Shown here: in pieces, positions 22,026 through 34,284 of the stretch
Numbering within the stretch: the stretch's first letter is position 1
Layout: each line of letters starts with the position of its first letter
Origin: Gavia stellata
Lineage: Eukaryota > Chordata > Aves > Gaviiformes > Gaviidae
NCBI RefSeq assembly: GCF_030936135.1
Contig: NC_082595.1
Location: 109,446,334 to 109,510,333 of the forward strand
Reading direction: 5' to 3'
DNA: 64,000 nt
Notes under the pieces: generated by a model
Told to the model about the DNA's origin: nothing
The model's database searches: none
Seen by the model: only the letters and a program-made list of their open reading frames with translations
Made by a program: the position numbers and the translations under genes

Positions 22026-23276
22026 GACTGTAAATTTGCTGTGTCACTGTAGGGAAAAGGACCAAGAAAGATGTGTGACAGACAGTCCCTGGGATCTACG
22101 GTCTTCAGAACTGTATAAATACTGTCTTAATCAAAATGGCATATATATTGCCTTTTTCTTCAAACTTTCAAAAATAACCAGTAAGACCCACATGATATCA
22201 TGACTGCTGTGTGAGCATTTCTGGGGAAAGTGAATATACATGGGGCAACATGCTTGCAGGATATGTGATCATTAAGTTATTTTAATAGTTTGTTTGCTTG
22301 TATTTCTTTCACATTTTGCAAATAGTCCTTAGCCAGAATGCAATCACGACTTTATTTTTAGTTAAATGTTTTACCTAATAAATAAACAACAGTAAGCAAA
22401 ATGAGGTGATTATACAGTCAAACTTACAAACTTCAGAAAAAAAAAAAGTTCATTTTGCAATGTTAAAATTTATCAAGCAATAACAGCTAAAATCAACTTG
22501 CTCAAAATCTTTGTTTTTAGTCTACAGGCAGCAGAATGGAAACATCCAACCAAATCAGTTTCCAGTTGACAAATAAGATTTGAAAAGCAAACATGTAATG
22601 CCTTCATTGCAAGAGTTCATAACTGAACAAATATCAGCAAAATGGCATAAGATAGCCTCGAAGGGGGCTTATAGATAAAGAAGAAGTAGTTCATGTCATA
22701 TACCTTGGCTTTAGAGAATCTTCTGATCTGTCACAAATTATATTCTCTTAAGCAAGGGAGAGAAATGAGGGTGTGCTGAAATGTCATATTTCTGCAAACG
22801 GAATGGTAGAGGGTGGCCCAAAACAGCTTTGAAATTAGTATTACATGTTTACACAAACTTCTATATATTTGAAAATATCAGGAGAAACAAGTAGGCAAAG
22901 ATAACAATTCTGAAAATGAAATAAAGTTCTTAACATAGAGACATAGATAAAAAATATATACTGGTTTCCATTGAAGAGACCACTGATTTCTCTGGACCAC
23001 AGACCTCTCTAAAATAACCTGACCCAGCCAGATTTTTTTCATAGGAATTGGTAAGCAGAATATTTTTATCAAAGTATTCTAAGTATTAGCACGTATTTGA
23101 ACTACTTATTCAACCTGTGCAATTTCTGGAAAACTTAGATTAACCTTTTTTATTAACCTACAAATTTAGGTTAATAATGCAGAGGTTTGGTGTTTTGTTT
23201 TTGTTGTGTTTTTTTTTTTTTTTTAGGAAAAGACAACAGCAGACATTGAAAGAAAGACTGAAAAGAACTAAGTTAC

Positions 23277-23370
23277 CAGATATCAGGTGAGCCCAGAAGC
23301 CAAAGAAGACCTGCTCTTGGTCCCTTCCCTCTGGAGGGTTTTGGCTGCAGGGCTGAGAGCCTCTTTTATA
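23277..23370 (-). promoter_or_regulatory. TATA box and non-coding exon 1 of AvBD2
   Basis: On the minus strand TATAAAA (23370-23364) is followed by a non-coding exon ending at 23277 with donor CTG|GTAACT. The AvBD7 exon 1 uses the same CTG|GTAACT donor. The intron to exon 2 is about 1.23 kb. Confidence 0.75.
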
Positions 23371-23544
23371 AGGTGTTTCCTAAGGAGAGTGACAACTGCT
23401 TTTCTTCTCAGCAAGTACACATTGAGCCAATCAAAAAATTACCTGGTTTTTTGGTGACTTCTTATCCAACCAGAATCAAATTGCTTTTCGTTTCCCAGTG
23501 AAAAAGCAAGGGTTTCTCTCTGAACCTAGTGAAGCTTTTCTTCT

Positions 23545-23554
23545 GGAAAATCCC
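23545..23554. promoter_or_regulatory. Candidate NF-kappaB site upstream of AvBD2
   Basis: GGAAAATCCC (GGGATTTTCC on the other strand) fits the kappaB consensus GGGRNNYYCC exactly. It lies about 175 bp upstream of the AvBD2 TATA box. The function is inferred from the motif only. Confidence 0.5.
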
Positions 23555-23584
23555 AGGTTACTCATGCAATACCTCTTGTGACAC

Positions 23585-23655
23585 TCCAGTTTGTGTAAGA
23601 TATGTTAAGCCACCGTGGTATGTGTCAAACATCTTGGGACATACGTTGAACTGTT
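23585..23655 (-). promoter_or_regulatory. Upstream block shared with AvBD7
   Basis: About 70 bp containing TTGTGTAAGATAYG, RGCCACNG and ACNTNNTGGGAACAT-like parts also occurs at 31100-31170, upstream of AvBD7, in the same orientation relative to the gene. It may be a conserved regulatory block or simply what remains of the duplication that produced the two genes. Confidence 0.55.
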
Positions 23656-23699
23656 CCCGCTTAGGAGCAACATAATCCATTGCAATACAAAACATCTGC

Positions 23700-26600
23700 G
23701 TGCTTCTCTGCACTCCCAGTTACTTTATTTTCTGTTCCATAAATACAGAATATAAGAACACAGAATGGACATACGAAAGTAAAACAAATGTCCATTGGCT
23801 TAGTGGCCAGTGGCCACTAAGGATGCCTAAGTAAAGAGCATAAAATGTACAGAAATAGGGTGAGTGCATCGTGGTTATGCCCCTGTACACCCTTCCAGCT
23901 GATGGGAAATATATCAGCTTAGGGAAATCCAGTGCCAGAGGCTGTCTCTGGACCCTCAGGCTGCAGAGCTCCTGATTGAACGTTTTTCCATGACTCCAGG
24001 TGATCTTCTTGTACTTCTGGCCTCCACAGGACCTTCAGGTGATAGTTCCACAAACATAATATGCCTTAGGTGAGCGTTCATTTTTTGCTTATCTACTATC
24101 AGTTTGCCAGTTGACGACCTCTGCTTTTTCTGTCACGGAAAGTAGAGAATAAATATTCCATTTTCACCTCTCTACATCAATACTGATGCTGTGGTCTTTT
24201 CTTACACTCACCCTTGTCTGTCTATTTTCCCACAATGAAAAGAGGGATTCTGTTAACCACATCTGTCAGGTAAGTCTTCAAATGGATCCAGCTATTTCAG
24301 GGTATCATTTCTGTTGTACATTTATCTCATTTTTTCAGTTCTATTACACTGTTTTGGGAATGGGCTGGCTAGAATTGCATGCAATATCCAAAATGCATCT
24401 TGGATTTGTATAGTGCATAATCATATTTATTCTTTTGTTTCTAGCTCCTTTTTTTCCCTCAATTCCTAACATTTGCCTTACCTTTTTGTCCACAGATGAA
24501 CACTGACATTTCTAGAGCGGTATCCACAGTGAAGTCTACAATTGCATTAGTGCAGTTTCCAATTAACCCCCTGATGATCCCCTGTGACTTCATGCTGGTT
24601 TGATTTGCAGACGGGTTTTCATGTGTCCCAACTAGATTCCTGAGGAGGAAAGTGAACCAGAAGTTTTGCTTTGAAGGTACTCCAAATGTACTCTGAAGGT
24701 ACTCCAATGCTTAGTGGGGCATGAACCAATGTGTGGGTGACACCGCCTCAAAGTCCTGTAGAGTGTACATAACGTTTCTTTCTTTTGGAAGCCTGGGGGA
24801 ATCAACCATTTAAGAATAGGCTGAAGGACCCATCTTTCTTCAGCTTAGAGAAGACATGGCTAAGGGTCATCTAACTGCTGTTCACAGCTACCTAATGGTA
24901 GCTATAGCGAAGATGGAGCCACACTCATCTCAGAGGTGCACAGTGGAAGGATGAGAGGTAACAGACACAAATTACAATGAGAGAAATGCCAATTAGGTAT
25001 AAGGAAAAAAGTCTTGTCACAATGAAGGTCGTCAAACACTGGAATGAGGGCCCAGAGAATCTATAGAATCTCGAGCCCCGTATAGATATTCAGACTCAAC
25101 GGGAAAAAGCTCTAAGCAACCTGGTCTATCTTTGAAACTGACTCTGGAGGGATGGATGGACCAGTTGGTCTCCAAACACCCATTCCAACTTATATTGTTT
25201 TGTCGTTTATTCAATAGCAAAATCCAAGTCAAACTGAACTCATAAATCCATATAATGAAGAACTGAGGAGCCTCAAGGCAATCTCCAAGGTCTAGTGATC
25301 CTTTCCTATCTACTGATCTTCCATTGCATCAAGTCACTTGCTGACATACTGAATTAACTATCCAAAGACACTAATACTAAATATTTTTTCAGATCATATT
25401 TTACTTTATGCCTCACTTCGGTCAAAAAACAAACATTGTTCATGCAATATTTCAATATGACACCTGAAGTACATCATAATAGGTTATGATATGTTTGCTA
25501 TTTTGAATGACTTGTGTTTCTAATTGACCAAGATCTCTGCAAATGACACCGTGTCTTACAGATCATTTAGTATCAAAACTAAACTGAAATATTTTAGTTC
25601 CTCAGTTTAGTTACTAGTGTTGTGATGTTTTCAATACTTTGGTATTAATTCCTTAAGTATACAGAAGTGTACACATGTGCATACCTGCACAGACACACAT
25701 AGATATATATGCATGTGAAAACATGCCTACAAGCAATTTCCCTTAAATGCATACCCTGGTGACTGAGATAGCTTTTTATTTTCTATATATTTCTATAAGT
25801 GAACTGTTTTTGCAGTAGGAAAAAATGATAGTTGAATTTCTGGTGTGTCTATGAACTTCTGACCATAAAGCAGAATATGGCGGGAATAAAATTACAAAAG
25901 TTGCAGTTACTTCACAACTTGCCAAGCGTTTGCGGTTAGCTTGCCTACCAACTGTTATTGTTACTCAACTGATTCCTCAAGGAAACAAAGTTGCATTGTT
26001 AATTTTTACCATGTCCAAGGTCCTACGTGCAAGTAATGTCAAGGACTCGGCCTTAACGTTGAGCATTCTTGACACTGATAATTAAAAACTCTACATGGTC
26101 GCTCCCATTGTTACCATCAAAATATCTCTGCCCGGAGATGGGTAAGGCAGAAACAGAGGAGGGATGGAACACCTTTGGTTGTCCAAAGCTCAGGCGGTGA
26201 GGCAAGCCTTATCGAGATTTTGGTTTGTGGCTCTCAGGGTGCAAAACCTTTCCATCGCTGCCTGCAGCTCCTGTTCTTATGAGCAGGGGACAGTCACTCA
26301 GTTTCATACGTCAGGAGGGACACATCAGTGTTTTGCCCTTCACAATCTCAGCGTTTTTCTCCAGTGCCTTTTGCTGGCAGACCTGATTTACACCAGGATC
26401 ACAGTCGCATCAACTACATATTCCTTCACCGAGGGTACCTGGGTAGGAAAGTACATGGGATGCAGCCCAACTAAGTTGGGCAGCACCTCACAATCATTTG
26501 GCTCTTGACATTAGGTAAGTAATCCTCTCTACCCACAACACCATTTATTTTCTTACTATTTTCAGTGCAGTAGGAAAGGGAGTCTTCACGGAGAGTTTCC

Positions 26601-29130
26601 TTCTGCTTAAATAACATGTTTCTTCTGTTTTCTTGTTTCATCAAAGTTCAGAAGATGATCCAGTTATGTTTATCTCCATGGCAAGTCTTCACTCCAACTT
26701 CTTCAAGCTGGAGTTCACCAATGATGCCACACTCCCCCACCCATTTCAGGTCCAGATCACCCAGTCCTCTTTGGAGGAAGAGAAATATTATGATGGGGTC
26801 ACCATTTTATGTAATAATACAGTGCTTAGGGCCCTGGCACAAGAACTGATAGATGGACTCTGAAGAGCTACTCTGCCTAACGCAGGTGGGGTACACTATT
26901 AAGGGAAGTGTCTTCACAATGAGGCTGCAGAGTGTCATAAGGAGAAATGGCTTTCACCATTTTCAAATCAAGATGTTTCGGTAATTGTGCCAAGATCACT
27001 TCCCAGAGAGGAAGGAGGATCTTACCTTCATCTTAGGAACCTCTATCTAGCACCTGTATCTATATGAGAGAATTAGGAGCAAAAGGGAGAATCTCAAACT
27101 CGGCTCCTAATAGTTTTCTGGTGAACAAAAAAGCAGTAAATATTAGGGAGGTCTTTCAGTAGTGTCACCCCTATTTAAAATGCTACTACACAAAATACCT
27201 CTCTGCTGTTCCATCCCTCACCTCCTCATGGTTTGTTCATGGCAATGAAGGCTGCAGGCATCTGGAAGTCGTTGTGTGCAGGCATAGCTAGAACATCGGG
27301 ACCAGCAAAAGGCTGAGCCCTAGCAGCTTGCCAAAGAGCAGATGTTTTAGTGTGCTCCAAAGAAGAGCTAGGTTGAACAACAGTGATGGTTGGTGGCCTA
27401 GCTAACCACAGGCTGCTCCTCAGTCGTACAGTAACATCATCCCTTAGCCTCTTTCACTGAACCGAATTCTAGCCATAAGGCGTAATCGACGCACAGGAGA
27501 TCAAGGTATTTTGATGCCACTGTGGAGTGTATAGTAGAGAAATTCAGACTCCTCTAGATTAGTTGCAAAAGCTGTTAGCAGCATTTGCACGGCCAATGTA
27601 GATCCACCAAAAGGAGGATAACCAGTATCTAGATGTTGTTCTACAGGCGTAAGTGAATTTTCAAGGCAGGTACTACATTATAGTTAACAAAGTTTTGGCC
27701 CAAGCATAGGTCATCTGAATCAATAACGAATGGATACACAGTCATAAACTTCAACTGGTACACAAAAAGTATTTAATCAAGCTCAAGACTTTAATGATTA
27801 TGTAGTTATCTTGAGTAACCAGGGAGAAATTATGAGATTAACATCTGTATGAACAAGTCTGCCCTCCACCTTATTTTTGACTCGACAGCTAATTGAAGGT
27901 CTCAGGGTACCAGTGCAGAGTCCAGCCTCTTGGTGTAAGGACCACACTGTGACTGGCAGACATGCAGTCTGTGGTCAAAGCTCCTTGGCGCAGGCCATGT
28001 AGCCTAAAGTTTCTAAAAACCAAAGAGCACCTGTAAACTGAATCATATTTTCTAGAGACAAATAGCAGGAGTGATCTCACCAAACTTTAGATGTCCTAAA
28101 GGTAAACATCAAAGTCCAAGCTATTTTCACTGGTCTTCCTTTCTGGTTAATGGAGACAAATTGTTCTAAAGATTTTTAACTGAAGTACAAATATTTACAA
28201 CAAGAGTGCTAAAATAAATGCAAAAGTAACAGTAACGAAATACAAGAAACCGAGAAATGTTGCATTAGGACATATTGTGCTACAGCATCTCCTGCAAGCT
28301 GAAGAGCCGTAAGCACTCATTCTGCAGAACAGTACAAATGAGAGTTGTGTCGCTAACAAAGCCAGCATTTCCCCTTCAGAGGGTTTTTTACACACATGGG
28401 CACCTCTCCAAACCCACCCAGCAAGCCATTAGGAGTCAAAACCATCTCAATTTAGTTATGTATTTGACTGGGCACTTTTCTGTGAACATTCAGCAACTGC
28501 TTCTGAGAAGATAGTGGCCAAGTCACTATGTTGCACGTCCATAACTTTTGGAAATGGGTTTGCTAGTCTCTTTATCTTCCCTTCTTTGTACCTTTTTTCT
28601 GGTTTGTGTCACTGTCAAGGGTCTGATGTTATCCAAAATGTTCCTGGTTTTCCCTTGCTTGAGGTTCCCTCAGAAGTGAAGTTTCTCAGATGCCTCCAGG
28701 CCCTCTGAAGGAAGCATCTGGAGATATCTTGGCATTTTCTACACTGCTAGGCCATGATGGCAAGGAAAAAGGGACAGAAAGCACAGACTCTGTCTCTGGC
28801 ATCTCAGTCAAAAATACTGTAATACCTACAAAAAGCATCCCGGAAACTATCAGAATGTGTACCTGCTGGACACAAGCACCCATGAAATCATCACAGAGAG
28901 AAGCTAGGTTTCATCCCTGACAAAGATACCATGGTCACTGCAGGAATATGGCCATTGGGCAGCGAGGGATGAAATGACCTCCCTTTTCCCTGGGGGTGCA
29001 GTGGGGTGCAAGTGGAGAGATGTCTAGCTGTAAAAGCCACCAGCCCACCTGTGCGTCACTGCCCATGGTGCGAGCAGTTCTACGAAATATCCCCTCCTTC
29101 CCTACAAAAACCACCCAAGGTTCAACTGTA
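23700..29130. other. Gene-poor spacer between AvBD2 and AvBD7
   Basis: I found no defensin signal exon (no ATGARGATCCT-like site) on either strand. Apart from the old CR1 listed separately, about 24310-24580 looks like a very old reversed CR1-type LINE (CTTTTTGTCCACAGATGAACAC and GGTATCCACAGTGAAG). The + frame 26633-26863 has protein-like composition but no identified family. The rest is AT-rich with nothing identifiable. Confidence 0.5.
24780..25210 (+). mobile_element. Old, degraded CR1 LINE fragment
   Basis: Translation in one frame, with stops, shows CR1 ORF2 C-terminal remnants (NRLKDPSFFSLEKTWLRV, KEKSLVTMKVVKHWNEGPEN), and the 3' part has CTCTAAGCAACCTGGTCTATC and the CCAACTT.TATTGTTTTGT end. 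It is much more diverged than the CR1 copies near the AvBD1 genes. Confidence 0.7.
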
Positions 29131-29150
29131 TGAATGCCATCATAACTGAT

Positions 29151-29156
29151 TTTATT
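29151..29156 (-). terminator. Poly(A) signal of AvBD7
   Basis: AATAAA on the minus strand (TTTATT on +), about 210 bp after the AvBD7 stop codon. Confidence 0.7.
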
Positions 29157-29366
29157 AAAAGGGGGGAGGAAGAAATAATTTCCACGGTGTTGCCTGGTTC
29201 ATATTTATGTTTTTGTAGACACTGATGTTTGCTTCACCGCAAAGGGAGATTTCGAGAGCTTTTCGTTGCAGCAGGAACTGGTGCCACCAGGAGTGATGAG
29301 TTCAGGGTGATTCAGAGGCCATTCGGCAGAAGCAGAAAGGATTTCCAAGGAGAATCCAGGGTGCCT

Positions 29367-29928
29367 TCAGACCCTCCACCCCCTGCATGGTGAAGAAAAG
29401 AGAATCTCAGGTTACCCACCAGTAGGTTTTCTGCAGTGACGTTCTCTTTATTTCATGGCACCAGAGCAGAGGCTGCCATGGGATGTGAATGCACCCTGAC
29501 GACCCTCTGTGCCAGCAGGTTTGGCTTTGGAGAAGTGAGACAGGATGGTGACAGGAGCTGTGCCTCTAAGATGTTGCTCTGGAAAAAAGATAAGGGGGAT
29601 ATCAGTCATTGCCACGGTGACCCCTGCACTTCTACATACCTTCTGCAGCAAGAAAATCCATTACGACATGTTCCAATCCAGTAATATGGCCGACGACATA
29701 TCCCTGGGAAGCAGCGTCCGTTTTGGACTGCACAAGCATCGAATGGCCTAGGAATGAAGGCCTGACCTGCACAGTGGGAAAAGAACAGTAATTTACCATG
29801 AAAGTGAGCAAAAGTGGATACTCTCTCTCTCTTTCCTCTAATTCCTCTCTCTATCCCCCTCACACCTTACCTGCAGTCCCTTGGAGCATCATGAAGAGGA
29901 CAACCAGGAGCTGGTAAAGGATCCTCAT
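29367..29928 (-). CDS. AvBD7: Avian beta-defensin 7 (AvBD7), three coding exons
   Basis: A secreted antimicrobial peptide. Minus-strand coding exons are 29928-29871 (signal [20 protein letters not shown]), 29766-29640 and 29382-29367. Splice sites are GTGCAG|GTCAGG, AGAAG|GTATGT and ACCATGCAG|GGGGTGG. The product is 66 aa. The mature part starts [11 protein letters not shown] and contains [16 protein letters not shown], the AvBD7 signature as I know it from chicken (QPFIPRPIDTC and the same core). Cysteine spacing is 6-4-9-5-CC and the end is CCRRGWRV, against CCARGWRS in chicken. The introns are very short (about 100 and 260 bp), making it the most compact gene of the window. It is strongly basic in the second half. 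Exon 2 begins at 29956 and the first exon lies about 0.9 kb upstream. Confidence 0.93.
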
Positions 29929-30109
29929 GGCCACAGCTGGGATGTGAATTCCTTACCTGTAATGAGCAGAGACCACAAGACAAAAAGACCCTGAATGGAG
30001 GGTCCCCCCCTGACTGCGAGACAAGGAACTGCCTAAAACACACCCTGAGTGACCAAAGCTAAAATCTTATAAAATACAATGGACTTGAACGAAGAACAGA
30101 GTGAAAACT

Positions 30110-30245
30110 GCATCCTTGGAGACATTCAGAATTTCAATGACTATACCTCTAAGCAACCTGACCTAATTAGTCCCACTTTGAGCATGGATTCATGCTAGAA
30201 ACTCCTGGACTCCCTTCCAACTGAAATTATTCTGGGATTCTATGG
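30110..30245 (+). mobile_element. CR1 3'-end fragment, old
   Basis: CTAAGCAACCTGACCTAATTAG, a TTTGAGCATGGATTCATGCTAG stretch, CTCCCTTCCAACTGAAATTATTC and a degenerate ATTCTGGGATTCTATG end follow the order of the CR1 3' terminus with many changes. It lies in the AvBD7 first intron. Confidence 0.7.
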
Positions 30246-30854
30246 TGTTTTGGTGTTGGGTCTTTTCAAATACTGGTCTTATTCATTGAAAAATGATATT
30301 CCAGACCTGTACAACACCAGGCAGGTTACTCTGTTACCAACACAGACCCACGAATTATTCACCTTCAACCTACTGTAATTCACAAAGTGTTCAGAGACCG
30401 AGCGACCCATCATCCTTCGGAAAGTCTAAAAAAGACATCTGTATCTCTTGAACATCAGCTAAGGTGACAACTCACTCAAAATGTTATCGGAATTCAGGCA
30501 AGATATGTAGCTCAAAATGCAACTCTGAACTGCTGTGCTGGCTAGATGCCTGTTTCTGTAGGAAGCTAGACATTTCGTAACCAACCAGCCCTCTGTCTCT
30601 GATGTCTCCAGTGAAGGTTTCTGGGTCTCTGTCCACTCCCCTTGGAGGTCAGCAAACAGTTTCCTCCTGCAAGCCCTGAAACCAACCCATGGTTCTGCAG
30701 GACATGTACAGACCGGACACACTCACCTGAGTAATGAGAAGGAAGGGGTAAATGAAAGCAAGAATACTCATTAAACTTGAGATTAATGAAAGGAAAAGAA
30801 GTGCATAAAGGTGAAGAGGTGAGGGTGCCTGTCCAGAACCAGGCAGAGAGTTAC

Positions 30855-30940
30855 CAGTGGAAGAGGTGGAGGATCACCACTGCTGTCCGACTCTCTTCTC
30901 CGGCGAGTGCCCCAGACCCAAAGATGCCTCTGTATATAAA
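30855..30940 (-). promoter_or_regulatory. TATA box and non-coding exon 1 of AvBD7
   Basis: On the minus strand TTTATATA (30940-30933) precedes a non-coding exon that ends at 30855 with donor CTG|GTAACT. The layout matches AvBD2. Confidence 0.72.
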
Positions 30941-31099
30941 GGTTTGGGGATGCTGGCAGTGCAGCCGTGGGCCAATAAAAAAGCCTTTTCTAGCCAAATT
31001 TGCCCTGTACTTCGGTGTCTTCCAATGAGAAAGGAGGGTCTGCTTTGAGACCGCTTTCACCGCAAAGCCGCTGATCTTTGTGCAACCAGTCTTAGACCA

Positions 31100-31170
31100 T
31101 CCAAGCTTGTGTAAGATACGCTAGGCCACAGGGTTACGTAAAATACCTGGGAACATGCAATGACTGCTCT
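31100..31170 (-). promoter_or_regulatory. Upstream block shared with AvBD2
   Basis: This matches 23585-23655 (TTGTGTAAGATACGCTAGGCCACAG here, TTGTGTAAGATATGTTAAGCCACCG there, written as two near-equal strings). It lies about 160 bp upstream of the AvBD7 TATA box. Confidence 0.55.
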
Positions 31171-31179
31171 GTTTGGTCC

Positions 31180-32890
31180 TGCAGGATCCTTATTCTGCCT
31201 TTGGTATGCAGCTTAATTGTCTAATTTGCAGCTGTAGCATGGTCATTTTTTTTCTTCATAACATTTTGTCCTGTACATGTAACCTTCTGGTTGTCTTTTC
31301 TCCATGCCAGTAAAAGAATAAACATTGCTTACTTTTCAGCTTATTAATTACAAAGTTAATAGTTTAGGGCATAACAAAATTATGAGGTATGAAATTATAA
31401 TATAAATACAATCTTTCATACAAAATTTTATAATAGGTCACATTTTCATTTCTACTACTTCCTCTCTGGATTACTTTGGGTTTTTTCCTGTTGTTTCTGT
31501 GTCCGTCCTGATATCAACTTTTACTCAATCTTTCTCAGGCTGCCTACCCTTTGGCAGGATAATCAGCACAACTGCCAACCTCGTATATGTTTCTCAAATT
31601 CTCTATAAAAGGTAAGCAGTTTATTAAGAGGAAATATCATTTCTAGTCCTTCCAGTTCTGAATGACAGTCAGAAGTCACACATTCTCTCTATATAGATAT
31701 GTATGTGTTTTTATACACATATTATGCATGGATCAGCGTATATACAGGTATTCAAACACTAAATATTTACTTCAAAGGTTGTCCAGATTTTACAGTTTCT
31801 GAGCCATGAGCACATTTGCTATTACTCAGCCTAAGTCCTTTCTGGGACACAAAAGCAGCAATTCCTATTTCTGAAGCCCTTCTGCTCTAAGTCTAAGCCA
31901 TAGGAAGAACTCCTTCCTCTGTCAGGACGTCTTTATTGACAGTTTATTCCATATAATCCAGGTGACTTCAGCAAATACTCCTGGGTAGGGAGGATGGGTA
32001 GCACATGTGAGAAGCCTGGTTAGGAAGCGATGCTGAGGCTCTGTCTCCTCTTCCATGGCAGTAACCGATGTAGCTGGCCACATGTTTTTAAGCCCCTGAC
32101 AAGGGGCCAAGTCCGCCATGGCATGGAGGAGGAATTTTCTGCATTTTTTTTTTCACAGGGAATAAATTAAAAAAAATTCTCTGAATCTCCAACACTGATT
32201 TTATTGATGAACAAACTCAAATGAGGAGATTTTTGGCATGGAGAAAATGCAGATCTCCCTGTCACCTGCATCTACTGGTGAGCAAACCTTTCCTCCAGGT
32301 TTACCTTTAGTCTGGCAACTTTATGTGGTTTTCCGGTTATTATAAACCCCTCACAGTCCCTTTCTGCGACAGCAAGAAATGTTCTTTCATTCCACCTTTC
32401 CTTGACCCCACCCTGACAAGACGCCTGGTCTGCGTTCCTCTGGGACCTTCCCACTCTCCTGTGCTACCCCATCTCCTCTGGATGTGTCTCCGCTTATCCC
32501 ACTCTCTGCTCCAGAAGTTTTACCTCCCCCCAAAATATCTACAAATAATTGTCCATGAGCCAACAATTTAAAGTCAAGCCATGTCTTGCAGTAGCAGATT
32601 TGTCAACCCATGACACGAGGAGTTAATTTCCGTACTTGGAGGATGGTGGCACACAGCTGCTGTCAGCTTGGCTGTCCGACACTTTGCTGTGCTGTGTCCC
32701 ACCAGGCAGGAGGTCTGGATCTGTGGTGCCCTCATCCGGAGGTTGCTGCCTTGCAGCTGGGCTGTGAAACACTTGTGCATCTGGTGTTATAAGGGGGAGA
32801 GGTGGGAGGAAGCTGTGCGTGCACAGCTGTAACCAGAGGTTTGGCAGCACATGAGACGGGTCATCAGTGGCATCCCGGCTGTGCGGTGTC
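31180..32890. other. No gene recognised
   Basis: AT-rich to about 31900, then mixed. The short frames have no splice context, and I see no repeat family with confidence. Confidence 0.5.
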
Positions 32891-32894
32891 TCAT

Positions 32895-33151
32895 GTTTGC
32901 ATTCTGGATGAGGGGATCGAGTGCTCCCTCAGCAAGTTTGCAGATGACACCAAGTTGGGTGGGAGTGTTGATCTGCTGGAGGGTAGGAAGGCTCTGCAGA
33001 GGGATCTGGACAGGCTGGATCGATGGCCCGAGGCCAATTGTATGAGGTTCGACAAGGCCAAGTGCCGGGTCCTGCACTTGGGTCACAACAACCCCATGTA
33101 ACGCTACAGGCTTGGGGACGAGTGGCTGGAAAGCTGCCCCGCAGAAAAGGC
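32895..33151 (+). mobile_element. CR1 LINE internal fragment, sense orientation
   Basis: It encodes an inner part of the CR1 reverse transcriptase ([18 protein letters not shown], then [14 protein letters not shown]). It joins directly to a reversed CR1 3' piece at about 33151/33152. Confidence 0.9.
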
Positions 33152-33293
33152 CCACTAAACCATGTCCTGCAGTGCCACGTCCACATGTTCCTTGAACACC
33201 TCCAGTGATGGTGACTCCACCACCTCCCTGGGCAGCCTGTTCCAATGCTTCACCACTCTCTCAGTAAAGACATTTTTCCTAATATCCAGCCTA
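33152..33293 (-). mobile_element. CR1 3' fragment, reverse orientation
   Basis: The reverse complement reads GGCTGGATATTAGGAAAAAT, then GAGAGAGTGGTGAAGCATTGG and the stretch up to GACATGGTTTAGTGG, the CR1 ORF end and 3' UTR start. From 33300 to 34280 nothing further is identifiable. Confidence 0.88.
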
Positions 33294-34284
33294 ATCCTGC
33301 ATGAGCCATTGTTGCTCTTAAATTGGGCTATATGTGTAAAAATGCTTTATATCACCCTGTAGGAAAGGAAGAGGAGGAACCTAAAACTTCTATGATGTCT
33401 TAAAGTCCTGAATTTTCCCTTTACAACAACTGTGTCCATGAGACGATGTCCCACTGTAATAAAAATAAATGTATAACAGAATAGATGTCGCTGATGGTGT
33501 TGCCTCTTTCCCCTGGTAACTGCTGCGGTGCTTTATAGATCTTCTGGACCTTGTAACCAGGAGGACCAGAAAACTTGCTGCCCGGGAGGGATGCAGCACT
33601 TGGGTGAGGAAGGGGACTGGAATAGGCGGTTTCTCTCTGCGGGACTCTGTGTGGATGATTTTAAGAAATCTCAGTGCTGGGAATATCTTCCTCAAGACAA
33701 GCTATCAGCTTTACTGTTCCTTGAGTGCCCTGAACGGAAAGGCAGCTCAGATGTCCACCTTCAGGTTATCTAAATCTATGTTTTGGTCCCAGCTGGGTAA
33801 ACTTTCCACGTGGCATAAAGCCTGGCTTTGCAATACAGTCAGGGAAGCACAGATAAATATTACTGCTGCTCTGTAGGTGAGATGTAAAGCTGAATTTCTG
33901 CTCCCTGGTTCCCCAAGCAGCACGTTTGCCCCCATATTTCAAGGGCTTTGGAAGCAGCTGGAAAGCCCTCTGTTTGCTTGTATCTTCTCTGAGCTCAGTG
34001 GTCTCTGCGGGTGGGAGAGGTGCAGCCCAGGGGCCGTGCCCGGAGGGAGCAGGGGCCGGCTCGCTCTGCACTGCTGCACAAAACACCGGGCAGCAGCTGT
34101 GATTTCCAGGCAGGTTTTGGCCAAGGCAGCTCTGGGCAGGTTTCCACGGGGCTGGCCAAGGCCACTGAATGGACAGCGGGGCTGTTCCCCGGCTGGATTT
34201 CATCCCGTTTTTTGTAAACTGTGGACGTGCCGCGAGGACAGGCGTTGGGCAATTGTACCAAAGGTCTGTCATCCCTCCCTGCGA

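Noticed and set aside
33766-33870. Minus-strand frame with LCFPDCIAKPGF near a CTACAG acceptor, considered as the mature exon of the relic
   Set aside because: Only two cysteines, no CC pair and no six-cysteine spacing; the resemblance to AvBD7 CFPGIC is too short.
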